Source: Vibrio sp. Hep-1b-8 (GTDB lineage: Bacteria; Pseudomonadota; Gammaproteobacteria; Enterobacterales; Vibrionaceae). From it: 64,000 nucleotides of DNA. Shown piece after piece: positions 28,379 through 38,738 of this stretch. A program made the position numbers and the translations under genes. The notes below the pieces were generated by a model. It did not search any database and had not been told where the DNA came from. It was given only the letters and a program-made list of their open reading frames with translations. How positions within the stretch are numbered: position 1 is the first letter of the stretch; each line of letters opens with the position of its first letter. Location of the stretch: assembly GCF_006124995.1 (NCBI RefSeq), contig NZ_QEWN01000127.1, forward strand, positions 1 to 64,000. The letters are read 5' to 3'.

Positions 28379-29257
28379 ATGAAAAAACTCGCAACTTTAA
28401 TCTCTGCAGCACTACTTTCTTCAACCGTTTCTGTATCGGCGCAAGCACAGGACACGATGGCAATCGTACTGTCGACGCTGAACAACCCATTTTTTGTAAC
28501 GATGAAAGATGGCGCAGAAGCGAAAGCTAAAGAGCTAGGTTACGACCTGATTGTTCTGGACTCACAGAACGACCCAAGCAAAGAACTATCAAATATTGAA
28601 GACTTAACCATTCGTGGTGTAAAAGCGATTCTGATCAACCCAACGGATTCTGATGCAGTATCGAATGCAATTCGTATGGCAAACCGCTCTAATATCCCTG
28701 TTCTAACACTAGACCGTGGTGCTAGCCGTGGTGAAGTAGTGAGTCACATTGCCTCAGACAACATTGTTGGTGGCGAAATGGCAGGTAACTTCATCGTTGA
28801 AAAAGTGGGTATGAAAGCGAAAGTTATCCAGCTTGAAGGTATCGCGGGTACATCAGCAGCTCGTGAGCGTGGCGAAGGTTTCATGAACGCGGTTAAAGGC
28901 AGCGAAATGGAAGTTCTTGCGAGCCAACCGGCAGACTTTGACCGTACTAAAGGTCTTAACGTGATGGAAAACCTACTCGCGGCTAACCCAGACGTTCAGG
29001 CTGTGTTCGCTCAGAACGATGAAATGGCTCTTGGTGCGCTACGTGCGGTTCAAGCTTCAGGTAAAGATGTGATGATTGTCGGCTTCGATGGTACTGACGA
29101 CGGTATTGCAGCGGTAAACCGTGGCAAATTGTCTGCAACTATCGCGCAGCAACCGGACCTAATCGGTGCGCTTGGCATTGAAACCGCGGATAAAGTACTG
29201 AAAGGTTCAGCGGTTGAAGCGTACATCCCAGTACCGCTAAAAGTGATCACTAAATAA
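28379..29257 (+). CDS. rbsB: Ribose-binding periplasmic protein
   Basis: The start is at [18 protein letters not shown] with AAGGA upstream. An earlier in-frame ATG would add 13 unlikely residues. A signal peptide ending SAQAQ is followed by a periplasmic binding fold of type I ([71 protein letters not shown]). It delivers ribose to RbsAC. Confidence 0.97.
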   Translation: MKKLATLISAALLSSTVSVSAQAQDTMAIVLSTLNNPFFVTMKDGAEAKAKELGYDLIVLDSQNDPSKELSNIEDLTIRGVKAILINPTDSDAVSNAIRMANRSNIPVLTLDRGASRGEVVSHIASDNIVGGEMAGNFIVEKVGMKAKVIQLEGIAGTSAARERGEGFMNAVKGSEMEVLASQPADFDRTKGLNVMENLLAANPDVQAVFAQNDEMALGALRAVQASGKDVMIVGFDGTDDGIAAVNRGKLSATIAQQPDLIGALGIETADKVLKGSAVEAYIPVPLKVITK

Positions 29258-29266
29258 TATCGCTTA

Positions 29267-29296
29267 GCCCTCCCGCCTAAACAGGGTGCGGAGGGC
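29267..29296 (+). other. GC-rich hairpin in the rbsB-rbsK spacer
   Basis: GCCCTCCCGC pairs with GCGGAGGGC (one bulge). No T tract follows. Such a hairpin after the binding-protein gene commonly protects the upstream mRNA and lowers expression of later genes. This role is inference. Confidence 0.5.
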
Positions 29297-29380
29297 GAAT
29301 AGCCATGAGCTTTGTCGCAAAGTTTATCGCTATTACTCCTGTTCACATTTGCAAGGCTCAATTGAGCCGAGGATTACCTT

Positions 29381-30307
29381 ATGAATAAGTTAGTGGTTTT
29401 AGGTAGTGTTAACGCTGACCATGTTCTTCAAGTGCCTTCTTTTCCTCGCCCTGGCGAGACGCTTCATGGTCGTAATTACCAAGTTATTCCCGGTGGGAAA
29501 GGCGCAAACCAAGCGGTGGCTGCTGCACGTCTTAATGCGGATACCGGTTTTATCGCCTGTGTTGGGGATGATGCTTTCGGTATCAATATCCGAGAAAATT
29601 TTAAGATGGATCGCATCAATATCGCTGGTGTCAAAATGGAGCCAAACTGCCCAACTGGCATTGCGATGATTCAAGTCTCTGATAGTGGTGAAAACAGTAT
29701 CTGTATTTCTGCTGAAGCCAACGCCAAACTGACCGCTGAAGCGATTGAATCCGATTTGGAGCGCATCCGTGGTGCAAGATTCCTACTGATGCAGCTTGAA
29801 ACACCAATGTGCGGTATCGAAAAAGCAGCCAGTGTTGCAAAAAGCGCCGCAACTAACGTGATTTTAAACCCAGCTCCAGCGCGTGAACTGTCTGATCAAC
29901 TGCTCGCTTGTGTTGATGTGATTACGCCGAATGAAACCGAAGCAGAAGTGTTAACAGGCATCACGGTGACTGACGACGAGAGTGCGCAAGCAGCCGCAAA
30001 TGCGTTACACCGTAAGGGCATCGAAATTGTTTTGATTACCTTAGGTGCTAAAGGTGTGTGGTTGAGTGAGAATGGCCGAGGCGAGCTGATCTCGGGCTTT
30101 AAAGTCGACGCAACGGATACCACTGCCGCAGGAGATACCTTTAATGGGGCATTGGTCACTGGTCTGTTGGAAGATTTACCTCTAAAATCAGCAATTAAGT
30201 TTGCTCATGCAGCGGCGGCTATCTCAGTAACTCGGTTTGGTGCACAGACATCAATCCCAACCAGAGAAGAAGTGGATACATTTTTAGCCGAACACAGTGA
30301 GTCGTAG
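29381..30307 (+). CDS. rbsK: Ribokinase
   Basis: The 308-residue PfkB-family kinase phosphorylates ribose at O5. Motifs are GSVNADHVLQVPSFPRPGET, the N-terminal GGKGANQAVAAARL, NPAPA, TPNETEAEVLTG and the catalytic DTTAAGDTFNGA near residue 250. It lies about 120 bases behind rbsB and 27 before rbsR. Confidence 0.97.
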   Translation: MNKLVVLGSVNADHVLQVPSFPRPGETLHGRNYQVIPGGKGANQAVAAARLNADTGFIACVGDDAFGINIRENFKMDRINIAGVKMEPNCPTGIAMIQVSDSGENSICISAEANAKLTAEAIESDLERIRGARFLLMQLETPMCGIEKAASVAKSAATNVILNPAPARELSDQLLACVDVITPNETEAEVLTGITVTDDESAQAAANALHRKGIEIVLITLGAKGVWLSENGRGELISGFKVDATDTTAAGDTFNGALVTGLLEDLPLKSAIKFAHAAAAISVTRFGAQTSIPTREEVDTFLAEHSES

Positions 30308-30334
30308 AGATCGTTATTTGATGGAGAAAATGAC

Positions 30335-31339
30335 ATGGCAACCATGAAAGATATTGCAAAGCTTGCGGGAGTCTCGACTTCCACGGTTAGCCACGTCATA
30401 AACAAATCACGCTATGTGAGCGAAGAGATCTCTGTGCGGGTGAATAGTGCGGCTCAACAACTTAACTACCGTCCGTCAGCTTTAGCAAGAAGTCTCAAAG
30501 TTAACAGGACGAAGACCATTGGGATGTTGGTGACGACTTCGACCAACCCTTTCTTTGGTGAGGTCGTGAAAGGTGTTGAGCGCAGTTGCTATCATCAAGG
30601 CTACAATCTTATCTTGTGTAACACTGAAGGCGACCTTGAGCGAATGCGAGAGTCTATCAATACTTTGTTGCAAAAGCGAGTCGACGGTTTGATCCTGATG
30701 TGTTCTTCACTTGAAGGAGAGCGCATCGAAGTCTTCGAACAGTACCCTGATATTCCCGTGGTGGTGATGGACTGGGGGCCAATGCTGTTTACCAGCGATA
30801 AGATTCAGGATAACTCTTTGCGCGGAGGATATCTGGCGGCAAAACATCTTATCGATTCAGGTCACACCGAGATTGGCTGTATTACCGGCCCGTTGGTCAA
30901 ACACCAAGCCCAAATGCGTTATGAAGGGTATAAACGCGCACTGAATGAATCAGGCTTAGACTTTAACGCCAATTGGATCATTGAAGCGGACTTTGAATGT
31001 GAAGGCGGGTTTGAGGCATTCAACAAAATGCTTGCGAAAGGCAGATTACCGAGTGCTATTTTTGTCTGTAACGACATGATGGCAATGGGGGTGATCAACG
31101 CAGCTAACGCGAAAGGGATTCGTATTCCTGAAGATATTTCAATTATTGGCTACGATGATATTCATATTGCTAAGTTTATGAGCCCATCACTGACGACTAT
31201 CCATCAGCCAAAATACCGCTTAGGCAAAGCGGCGGTGGAAGCGCTGCTTAATCGACTTGAAAAAGGCGCAACGGACGCACAAGTGGTTCAGCTAGAGCCG
31301 ACTCTAGTTGAAAGGGCAACCGTACAAAACATAAAGTAA
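30335..31339 (+). CDS. rbsR: Ribose operon repressor, LacI family
   Basis: The 334 residues begin with the LacI helix-turn-helix (MKDIAKLAGVSTSTVSHVIN) and hinge helix (RPSALARSLK). A sugar-binding core follows (STNPFFGEVVKGVERSCY, VMDWGPMLF, FVCNDMMAMGVINAA, GYDDIHIAKFMSPSLTTI). Its closeness to RbsR of enterobacteria and the two palindromes before rbsD make the function clear. It is the last gene of the operon. Confidence 0.96.
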   Translation: MATMKDIAKLAGVSTSTVSHVINKSRYVSEEISVRVNSAAQQLNYRPSALARSLKVNRTKTIGMLVTTSTNPFFGEVVKGVERSCYHQGYNLILCNTEGDLERMRESINTLLQKRVDGLILMCSSLEGERIEVFEQYPDIPVVVMDWGPMLFTSDKIQDNSLRGGYLAAKHLIDSGHTEIGCITGPLVKHQAQMRYEGYKRALNESGLDFNANWIIEADFECEGGFEAFNKMLAKGRLPSAIFVCNDMMAMGVINAANAKGIRIPEDISIIGYDDIHIAKFMSPSLTTIHQPKYRLGKAAVEALLNRLEKGATDAQVVQLEPTLVERATVQNIK

Positions 31340-31355
31340 CCCAGAAACACGCTGC

Positions 31356-31562
31356 TCAACAGTTGACGGAAGTCTCTTGTTCAAATTCAATACTTATCTC
31401 CGGATTGGGTTGTTCATTAAACGCATGATTGATGCTATTGATGATTAAGTTAGAAATAACCTGAGTCAAAATACCGGGTAAGCTGTTCATCATTACCGAG
31501 AGTTCTCCTTGTAATCTCGGGGCTACAGGAAGTTCAGTATAGACCTCGAGATTTGATTGTGA
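31356..31562 (-). pseudogene. Histidine kinase relic (ATPase N-box fragment)
   Basis: This minus-strand frame is open between two stops. It contains LPGILTQVISNLIINSINHA followed by NEQPNPEISIEFEQ, which is the N-box region of a histidine kinase ATPase domain. The frame ends a few residues later. The G boxes and everything before the ATPase domain are missing. It lies head to head with the shortened binding-protein gene at 31629. Confidence 0.65.
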
Positions 31563-31628
31563 TTAACGACATAAAGTGGAGGGTTGTGGAAGGGCAACTA
31601 CACTTAACAAATACGGTAGGAGAGCCCA

Positions 31629-32084
31629 ATGCGTTGGATAGTCATTTGCCTTATTTTCTCGTCACAAGCCTTAGCAACCAAAGTGCTACTTATTGAAAGT
31701 TATCACTCAGGGTACTCTTGGGATGCGAGTTACATCGAAGGCATAAAGCAAACGTTGTTGCCCTCTATTGAGTTCGAAACATTTCAGATGGACACTAAAC
31801 GTCTACCGATGGAACAATTTGAACGGAAATCAGATCAGGCTTTTACCGCCTATCAAGAGTTTAAGCCTGATATCGTCATGCTGGGTGACGACAATGCACT
31901 TAACTACATGCTCCCAAAACTGTACGATGAGCCTGTTTCCATCGTCTTCCTTCAGCTTGCAGTACAAGGCACCTCAACCGTAATACCGATTGCGACCGGA
32001 AACCAAGGTAAGGCGATCTATTCGAAAAGTGAGCTGTCGCGTTGGGGGCTAAACATGCCACCCCACTGGCAGCAAATTGAGTAA
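31629..32084 (+). pseudogene. Periplasmic ABC-type binding protein, internally deleted
   Basis: The 151 residues keep a signal peptide (MRWIVICLIFSSQALA) and the N-terminal half of a PF04392-like binding domain (VLLIESYHSGYSWDASYIEG, KPDIVMLGDDNALNYML, PVSIVFLQ). They then continue directly with a C-terminal tail (GNQGKAIYSKSELSRWGLNM, PPHWQQIE). Family members are about twice as long. The reading frame survives the deletion, so a short protein could still be made. GGTAGGAGAG precedes the ATG. The junction lies near residue 112. Family assignment is from memory. Confidence 0.6.
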
Positions 32085-32231
32085 ATGTTGTAGTCAAACT
32101 AGCAGATAGTAAGAAGTTTGAAGTCAGTCTGCTGATTAGATTTACAAAATATTGAATTGCAGTTAAAAAGTATCAAAGTATTAGTGATTGATGACGATAA
32201 CTAATAATGATCAAATATTGAAAGTAGAATT

Positions 32232-33218
32232 ATGAGCGGATCAAGTAGTACGATTTTAACGGAAAGCGGCACCAACGAGCTGGAAATCATCGAGTTCCAT
32301 TTAGTCAAAGAGTTGCCGGACGGTCGAAAGAAAACCTGCTATTACGGGATTAATGTCGCTAAGGTTCGTGAAGTAATTCAAGTACCAGATACGACAGATT
32401 ACCCAAATGCACAGCCTCATATGGTTGGGGTGTTCTCGTCAAGAGACATCTTAACACCACTGGTGGATTTGGCTGGTTGGCTTGGTGTTCCGACCTCAAA
32501 TGACAACTCACGTAAATTCGTTATTGTTACTGACTTTAACAATATGACTAATGGTTTTCTAATCGATAGCATTAGCCGCATTCATCGAATCTCTTGGAAT
32601 GACGTTGAGTCACCTAGCCAGTTTTTGGAAGCGGGTGAACAAGATTGTGTGGTTGCTGTAGTTCGTAAAGATGGCAATCTCATCATGATATTGGATTTTG
32701 AGAAGATCATTGCTGACATCAACCCAGAACTGAGTATGGAAAAATACGATGTGACTTTGGATAAGAGCGTCGATCTTAACCAACGTATGGTCAAGAAGCG
32801 CAACGCCAAAACTCTGATGGTGGTCGACGATTCAGCGTTCATCCGCTCGATGATTCAAGATACATTGAGCTCTTCTGGTTACAACGTCATTGCGTGTAAA
32901 GATGGCGGTGAGGCACACGACAAATTAATGAATTTGATTGAAGTTGCCAAAGAAGAGAATCTACCAGTCAGTGAATTGATCGACGGCGTAGTGACTGACG
33001 TGGAAATGCCTCGAATGGATGGTATGCACTTGGTCAAACGGTTACGAGATAGCGAAGCTTACGCTAACATTCCAATTGTGATGTTTTCGTCACTGATGAG
33101 CGAAGACAACCGAGCGAAAGCATTGGCCTTAGGCGCAAATGACACGATTACTAAACCAGAAATTGGTCGCATGGTTTCGATGATGGATAAGTATGTTTTT
33201 CGCGACAATGCTAAATGA
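32232..33218 (+). CDS. cheV: Chemotaxis coupling protein CheV (CheW domain plus receiver)
   Basis: The 328 residues consist of a CheW-like domain (about 15-165, YYGINVAKVREVIQVPDTTD, GVFSSRDILTPLVDLAGWLG) and a response-regulator receiver (about 190-325). The receiver shows the acidic pair MVVDDSAF, the phospho-acceptor region GVVTDVEMPRMDG, MFSSLM and the switch lysine TKPE. CheV couples receptors to CheA and adapts through phosphorylation. It is a single gene here, with a strong terminator behind it. Confidence 0.96.
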   Translation: MSGSSSTILTESGTNELEIIEFHLVKELPDGRKKTCYYGINVAKVREVIQVPDTTDYPNAQPHMVGVFSSRDILTPLVDLAGWLGVPTSNDNSRKFVIVTDFNNMTNGFLIDSISRIHRISWNDVESPSQFLEAGEQDCVVAVVRKDGNLIMILDFEKIIADINPELSMEKYDVTLDKSVDLNQRMVKKRNAKTLMVVDDSAFIRSMIQDTLSSSGYNVIACKDGGEAHDKLMNLIEVAKEENLPVSELIDGVVTDVEMPRMDGMHLVKRLRDSEAYANIPIVMFSSLMSEDNRAKALALGANDTITKPEIGRMVSMMDKYVFRDNAK

Positions 33219-33227
33219 TTAACAAAT

Positions 33228-33259
33228 AAAAAAAGGATACGCAATGCGTATCCTTTTTT
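33228..33259. terminator. Bidirectional terminator between cheV and deaD
   Basis: GGATACGC and GCGTATCC form a perfect stem with loop AAT, flanked by seven A and six T. It serves two convergent genes. Confidence 0.92.
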
Positions 33260-33275
33260 GTATTCAAGCAGTAGA

Positions 33276-35201
33276 TTAACCTTCGCTGCGAGTACTACGA
33301 CCGTGACCACGTTCGCCACGGTAGTTACCACGGTGATCACCACCACGGTTACGGTCAAAGCGACGTTCACCTTCACGACGAGCACGACCACCTTCACGGT
33401 TACCATCACGACCGCCTTCACGGTTACCACGGTAGCCACCTTCACGGTTGCCTTCGCGGCCACCTTCGCGATTACCACGGAAACCGCCGTCACGACGAGG
33501 TCCACCATCGCGACCGCCACGACGTGGCTCACGGAAATCGTTGAAGTCACAGACTACAGCGTCAACTTGCTTCTGACGGATACGTAGCTTACGTAGTTTG
33601 CCCGCAGTTTCAGAAGACATCGCTTTTGGTAGCTGAACGTAAGTTTCGCCTTGTGCTAGTTTGATTGCACCGATAGAACCTTTAGTCAGGCCCAGCTCGT
33701 TTGCAAGTGCACCAACGATATCTTTAACCTGAACACCTTGCTCGCGACCAACTTGAAGTTGGTAAGTATCCCAATCTTGAGTATTGAATGAGCGACCACC
33801 TTCGCGTCCGCCGTCACGACCACCTTCACGGCGCTCTTTACGACGTTGCTTGTCACGCTCAATTGCTTCAGTCATTGGGTCTTCGCCAATGTAGAACAGT
33901 GGACGTTTACCTTGTTGGCGCTTAAGCAGGATAGCGGCTAATGTCGCTGCGTCTAGTTCTAGAGATTCTTGAAGCTTTTCTACAAGCTCAGCAAATTTTT
34001 CTAGTGCTTTGTGTTCTTTTTCTGTTTCTAGTTCTGCGCCTAGTTTAGCTAGACGAGACTCTGCAACTTTGTTACGGTGAGGAAGTTGAATCTCTTCCAT
34101 TGATGATTTAGTTACACGTTCGATAGTACGCAGCATACGTAGCTGGTTAGTGCGAACGAGAAGGATTGCTTTACCTTTACGTCCAGCACGGCCTGTACGA
34201 CCGATACGGTGGATGTATGATTCAACATCGAATGGGATGTCGTAGTTAAATACGTGCGTAATACGTGGAACGTCAAGACCACGTGCAACAACGTCAGTTG
34301 CAACTAGGATATCGATAACACCTTGTTTGATGTGATCAACAGTACGCTCACGTAGAGACTGAGGAATATCACCGTGTAGTGCCGATGCTTTGAAGCCACG
34401 TGCACATAACCAGTCTGCTAGACGCTCTGTGTCTTGACGAGTACGTACGAATACGATTGACGCGTCAGTCTCTTCAGTTTCTAGAAGACGAGACATCGCT
34501 TCGTCTTTTTCTACGCCTTTAACAACCCAGAATTGTTGTTCTACTTTGTCTACTGTGTGGTTTTTACCAGCAACGTCAATCGTTTCTGGATCACGAAGGA
34601 AACGCTCAACAATGCTTTTCAGCATTGGAGGCATAGTCGCTGAGAATAGTACGCGTTGCGCAGATTCTGGAGCGTGCTCCATGATCTCTGTTACATCATC
34701 AACAAAGCCCATGTTTAACATTTCGTCTGCTTCATCAAGGACGAATGTATGAACTTCGTCTAGATGCAGACGATCACGGTTGATAAGGTCTTGAACACGA
34801 CCAGGAGTACCGACTACGATTTGCGCACCGTTCTTAAGTGCACGCATTTGATCAACGATAGATGCACCGCCGTAGATCTCGAGCACTTTAAGGCCATCGA
34901 TGTTTTTACCTAGGTTCTTAATTTCAGCCGCGACCTGAATCGCAAGTTCGCGAGTTGGTGCAAGAACGATAGCCTGAGGCTTACGTTGTGCTAGGTCTAG
35001 CTTGTTAAGAAGAGGTAGAGAGAAAGCCGCAGTTTTACCAGTACCAGTCTGAGCTTTACCTAGTGCGTCTTTACCTGCCAATAGGTGCGGGATAGCCGCA
35101 GCCTGAATTGGAGTTGGTGAAACGAAACCCATACCTTCAAGAGCTGAAAGGATTGAGTCGTTAAGCGCTAGGTCGCTGAACTGAATTACGGAATCTGTCA
35201 T
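33276..35201 (-). CDS. deaD: DEAD-box RNA helicase DeaD/CsdA
   Basis: The 641 residues carry all DEAD-box motifs: AQTGTGKT, PTRELAIQ, GTPGR, DEAD (VLDEADEML), SAT, the C-terminal ARGLDVPR and HRIGRTGR. After the helicase core come a DbpA-type RNA-binding domain (about 480-560, GALANELGLTKGSIGAI) and a long Arg/Gly/Glu tail built from repeats of the type REGGR-GN. DeaD unwinds structured RNA in ribosome assembly and at low temperature. A 400-base upstream spacer, possibly a long cold-shock leader, separates it from divergent rnb. Confidence 0.96.
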   Translation of the reverse strand: MTDSVIQFSDLALNDSILSALEGMGFVSPTPIQAAAIPHLLAGKDALGKAQTGTGKTAAFSLPLLNKLDLAQRKPQAIVLAPTRELAIQVAAEIKNLGKNIDGLKVLEIYGGASIVDQMRALKNGAQIVVGTPGRVQDLINRDRLHLDEVHTFVLDEADEMLNMGFVDDVTEIMEHAPESAQRVLFSATMPPMLKSIVERFLRDPETIDVAGKNHTVDKVEQQFWVVKGVEKDEAMSRLLETEETDASIVFVRTRQDTERLADWLCARGFKASALHGDIPQSLRERTVDHIKQGVIDILVATDVVARGLDVPRITHVFNYDIPFDVESYIHRIGRTGRAGRKGKAILLVRTNQLRMLRTIERVTKSSMEEIQLPHRNKVAESRLAKLGAELETEKEHKALEKFAELVEKLQESLELDAATLAAILLKRQQGKRPLFYIGEDPMTEAIERDKQRRKERREGGRDGGREGGRSFNTQDWDTYQLQVGREQGVQVKDIVGALANELGLTKGSIGAIKLAQGETYVQLPKAMSSETAGKLRKLRIRQKQVDAVVCDFNDFREPRRGGRDGGPRRDGGFRGNREGGREGNREGGYRGNREGGRDGNREGGRARREGERRFDRNRGGDHRGNYRGERGHGRSTRSEG

Positions 35202-35606
35202 TGGGATCCTACTTTATATATGTCAACAAAAGGTCCCACGAGCTCTACCAATTCCAATACCAATCCAGTTGAGAGCTGATTCCATTCAGATGCGGAAAAG
35301 TCGTAAATCGCATCAAGCCACTAGGGACGTAAATAAGGGGGCGGATTATTCCCTAAAAGCATAAAAAAAGCTAGAAAAAATTGAATTTCATCACAATTAT
35401 TCCCTGAATTAAGTCATCTAGTTTATATCTTGCTCATCTCGATACACCAATAGCATGAAATCTGACCATTTTACGGCATAGGGTAACTGATTGAATTAAT
35501 GACGAAACGATAAGTTGTCATGTTTATGCGCTAGCTAGACTATAGACGCAGTGATATAGTGGGCGGAATGTTTTTGGTTAGATACTTACTCGGTAAAACA
35601 AGATAG
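35202..35606. other. Divergent control region deaD / rnb
   Basis: There are 405 bases without a gene. It must contain a promoter and probably a long 5' leader for deaD, as in other cold-inducible helicase genes. On the rnb side GACTATAGACG and TATAGTGG (about 35537-35565) are the best -10-like stretches. No riboswitch recognised. Confidence 0.45.
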
Positions 35607-37613
35607 ATGTTCCAAGATAACCCTCTACTGGCTCAACTCAAGCAGCAAATTCAAGAAACGCTTCCTAAGAAAGAAGGCACGATTAAGGCAACTGAGAAAG
35701 GCTTCGGCTTCTTAGAAGTCGACAGTAAAACGAGCTTCTTTATTCCACCACCATATATGAAGAAATGTATGCATGGTGACAAAGTCAAAGCCATCATCCG
35801 TACAGAGAAAGAGCGTGAAGTAGCGGAACCTGAGGAGCTGATTGAGCAAGGTCTAACTCGTTTTATTGGTCGCGTGAAACTGATCAAAGGCAACCTAAAT
35901 GTCACCCCTGATCATCCGCAGCTTAAAAAGCTGGCTTTAAAAGCGAAGACACGCAAAGGGATTAAAAGCGATGATCTAAAAGAGGGCGACTGGGTCGTCG
36001 GTCATTTAACTCGCCACCCGCTAAAAGGTGACAATGGTTTCTTTGTCGAGATTAGCGACAAAATCACCGACGCGGACGATAAGATCGCACCTTGGTGGGT
36101 GACACTGGTTCAGAATGATTTACCCAATAGTGAACCTGTTGGTATTGAACACTGGCAAATTAAAGATGATGCCGATCTAGAACGTATCGATATGACTCAC
36201 ATTCCGTTTGTCACAATTGATGGCGCTTCTACCAAAGATATGGACGATGCTCTGTATGCAAAGAGAACTCAATTCGGTGATTTTGAACTCACTATCGCTA
36301 TTGCGGATCCAACGGCGTATATCTCAGCAGACAGTGAAATGGATAAGGTGGCACGCGAACGTGGTTTTACTATCTATTTACCTGGGCGCAATATCCCAAT
36401 GTTGCCGAGAGACCTTGCTGATGAATTATGTTCATTAATGCAAGATGAAGTTCGCCCAGCCCTTTGCTGTACTGTGACCGTCGGACAAGATGGTGTGATT
36501 GTGGATGATATCCAGTTCTTTGCCGCCAATATCAAGTCTCATGCACGCCTAGTGTACGACCATGTGTCTGATTGGTTAGAGTCTGGTTCATCCAGTGAGT
36601 GGCAACCAAGCGAAGTGACGGCGCAAGTTGTCCGTGACCTATACGACTTTTCATTGGCTCGTGCACAGTGGCGTGAACAGAATGCAGTGGTGTTCCCTGA
36701 TCGTCCAGACTATCGATTTGAACTTAGTGAAGACAACGATGTGGTTGCGATTCATGCCGATATGCGCCGCAGTGCGAACCGTTTGGTTGAAGAGGCGATG
36801 ATTACCGCCAATATTTGCGCAGGACGTACACTGAAGCAGGCGTTTAATTCAGGTGTGTTTAACACTCACTCTGGCTTTAAAGCTGAGAAAATCCAAGATG
36901 TTATCTCGTTCGTCAATGCAGAAGGCGATTTGCCGTTCACTGTAGAGTCTGTGGCAACGTTGGAAGGATTTGCTGAGTTACGTCGTTGGTTAAGCCAACA
37001 AGAGACGAGTTACTTGGACAACCGCATTCGCAAATTCCAAAGTTACAGTGAAATGGGCAATCAGCCGTTACCACACTATGCGATGGGTTTAGACATTTAT
37101 GCGACTTGGACCTCACCAATTCGTAAGTATGGTGACATGATCAATCATCGTATGTTGAAAGCGCATATTTTAGGCAAAGAGCCTGAGCAAGTTGCAGATG
37201 AAACCGTTGGCGAAGAGTTGGCGATTCATAGAAAGCACCACAAGATTGCTGAACGTAACGTTGGTGACTGGCTATATGCTCGTACGTTGGCGGAAGAGCC
37301 AGCAAAAGAGACCAAATTCCAAGGTGAAATCTTTGATATCAACCGTGCAGGCATGCGTGTTCGTTTATTAGAGAATGGTGCTGCCGCCTTTATCCCTGGT
37401 TCCCTCATCTTAGCCAATAAAGAGCGTCTGGATTGCAACGGTGACATGGGCACAGTTTCTGTCGACAAAGAACTAACATACCGTTTGGGTGATGTTCTTG
37501 AAGTGGTGTTAACGGAAGTTAATCAGGATACGCGCAGTTTAGTTGCCAAACCTACTCAAGTATTTGCTGACTTAGAGTGTGCAGAAGAGCCCGCTGCTGA
37601 GACAGATTCGTAA
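35607..37613 (+). CDS. rnb: Exoribonuclease II
   Basis: The 668-residue RNB-family 3'-5' exonuclease has N-terminal cold-shock RNA-binding domains (about 15-180). The catalytic domain carries the Asp cluster region [14 protein letters not shown] (about 205-218). [18 protein letters not shown] lies later, and a C-terminal S1 domain (about 560-645) follows. The length is near the 644 residues of E. coli Rnb. It degrades single-stranded mRNA and stalls at hairpins. Confidence 0.96.
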   Translation: MFQDNPLLAQLKQQIQETLPKKEGTIKATEKGFGFLEVDSKTSFFIPPPYMKKCMHGDKVKAIIRTEKEREVAEPEELIEQGLTRFIGRVKLIKGNLNVTPDHPQLKKLALKAKTRKGIKSDDLKEGDWVVGHLTRHPLKGDNGFFVEISDKITDADDKIAPWWVTLVQNDLPNSEPVGIEHWQIKDDADLERIDMTHIPFVTIDGASTKDMDDALYAKRTQFGDFELTIAIADPTAYISADSEMDKVARERGFTIYLPGRNIPMLPRDLADELCSLMQDEVRPALCCTVTVGQDGVIVDDIQFFAANIKSHARLVYDHVSDWLESGSSSEWQPSEVTAQVVRDLYDFSLARAQWREQNAVVFPDRPDYRFELSEDNDVVAIHADMRRSANRLVEEAMITANICAGRTLKQAFNSGVFNTHSGFKAEKIQDVISFVNAEGDLPFTVESVATLEGFAELRRWLSQQETSYLDNRIRKFQSYSEMGNQPLPHYAMGLDIYATWTSPIRKYGDMINHRMLKAHILGKEPEQVADETVGEELAIHRKHHKIAERNVGDWLYARTLAEEPAKETKFQGEIFDINRAGMRVRLLENGAAAFIPGSLILANKERLDCNGDMGTVSVDKELTYRLGDVLEVVLTEVNQDTRSLVAKPTQVFADLECAEEPAAETDS

Positions 37614-37628
37614 CCTTTCCTACCTGCG

Positions 37629-37658
37629 AAAAAATGCCAGTCGTCTGACTGGCATTTC
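37629..37658. terminator. Bidirectional terminator after rnb and the NarL-type regulator
   Basis: AAATGCCAGTC pairs with GACTGGCATTT around GTCT. On the minus strand six T residues follow, so it is strongest for the leftward regulator gene. On the plus strand the T run is only three. Confidence 0.8.
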
Positions 37659-37697
37659 AAATAACCGTTGCGCACATTTTTTTGTTCTCGAAAAAGG

Positions 37698-38327
37698 TTA
37701 ATCACCAGTAATTGCTTCTCGCTTACTGACTTCAATTAACTCAATAACGCTTGATACGCCATATTTGTCTAAGATTCTTCGCTTATATGTACTCACTGTT
37801 TTTGGACTCAACCCCAAAATATGCGACACGTCATTATTCGATTTTCCTTGCAATAAGTAGTTCAATACCATCACCTCCCGATTGGATAGTTTGGGCACCT
37901 TAGATGATATATCTCTCTGATTTGACTTAAAAAAGTTATAACCACTCAGTACCGTTTCTAAGGCGTTAATAATAACGTCCTGACCCTCTGATTTATCTAT
38001 GTAGCCATTTGCTCCCAGTTCATAAGCGACTTTAGAGCAGTAGTCTTGGCTATTACAGGAGAAAAACACAGTTTTTCCACTGTATCCGTGAGATTTTGCG
38101 CGTCGGAAAAACTGAAATCCATCGGCGCTATCTAAGTTGACGTCCAAGATTAATAGATCAAACTCATGTGAAGAGATAATACTGATAGCCTGTTTGTAAT
38201 TGCTAGTACAGACAATATTATCAACCGATTTAATTCGGGATAAGATGATTTTAAGTGACTCACACACGATAGGGTGGTCATCATATATAAGGACGGCGTG
38301 TTTTTCCATTCCATTACTTTTAAACAT
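37698..38327 (-). CDS. NarL/FixJ-type response regulator (BvgA/EvgA-like)
   Basis: The start is taken at MFKSNGMEKH. A later MEKHAVLIYDDHPIV start is possible, and an upstream one less so. The receiver (about 8-125) has the acidic pair YDDHP, the acceptor in LLILDVNLDSADG and lysine in GYIDKSEG. The LuxR-type HTH is LSNREVMVLNYLLQGKSNND with SPKTVSTYKRRI. No kinase gene is adjacent, so the regulator is an orphan here. A hairpin terminator follows at 37658. Confidence 0.85.
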   Translation of the reverse strand: MFKSNGMEKHAVLIYDDHPIVCESLKIILSRIKSVDNIVCTSNYKQAISIISSHEFDLLILDVNLDSADGFQFFRRAKSHGYSGKTVFFSCNSQDYCSKVAYELGANGYIDKSEGQDVIINALETVLSGYNFFKSNQRDISSKVPKLSNREVMVLNYLLQGKSNNDVSHILGLSPKTVSTYKRRILDKYGVSSVIELIEVSKREAITGD

Positions 38328-38738
38328 AGTATTACTTCTTTTTAGTTTTGTGCTAATGTTACGTGAGCTGAATAAAAACATTAACTACATGATTGATATA
38401 GGTAATTAAGTGCTTGCTTTACTTTTATTTAGATGTGACTCATGTATGTCAATTCTTGTTCAACTGAGCATGTTAATGCATGTCATATTCTATAATACCT
38501 TTGTAGAATATAACCTGATTTATGGGGATAACATTTATAGTTTTGCATTAAATACGATATTTCCTACACGAAGAGAATGAGAAATGTAGGATTTTTTCTC
38601 TAGAGTAAAGGCTAATAAATGTCAAATTAGCCTACAATGAAAATGCTTCAGTTGACTTAAATAAATATCATTCTATTTAATTTTGGTGTGTTTTATTCGC
38701 AGTGGCCTTGTTCATTGGGCAATGGAATGCGCTCGCTA
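38328..38738. other. AT-rich intergenic region
   Basis: There are 411 bases with strongly AT-rich sequence and no reading frame I trust. It holds the promoter of the leftward regulator. I see no structured RNA in it. Confidence 0.5.

Noticed and set aside
29267..29296. Rho-independent terminator between rbsB and rbsK
   Set aside because: The stem is good but there is no T tract, so it was listed as an mRNA hairpin only.
33300..33560. CRISPR-like or satellite repeats
   Set aside because: The repeats are codons for the Arg/Gly/Glu tail of DeaD, in one long reading frame, with no spacers.
33258..33587. Threonine-rich 109-residue frame on the plus strand
   Set aside because: It is the antisense reading of the deaD tail repeats and has no ribosome site.
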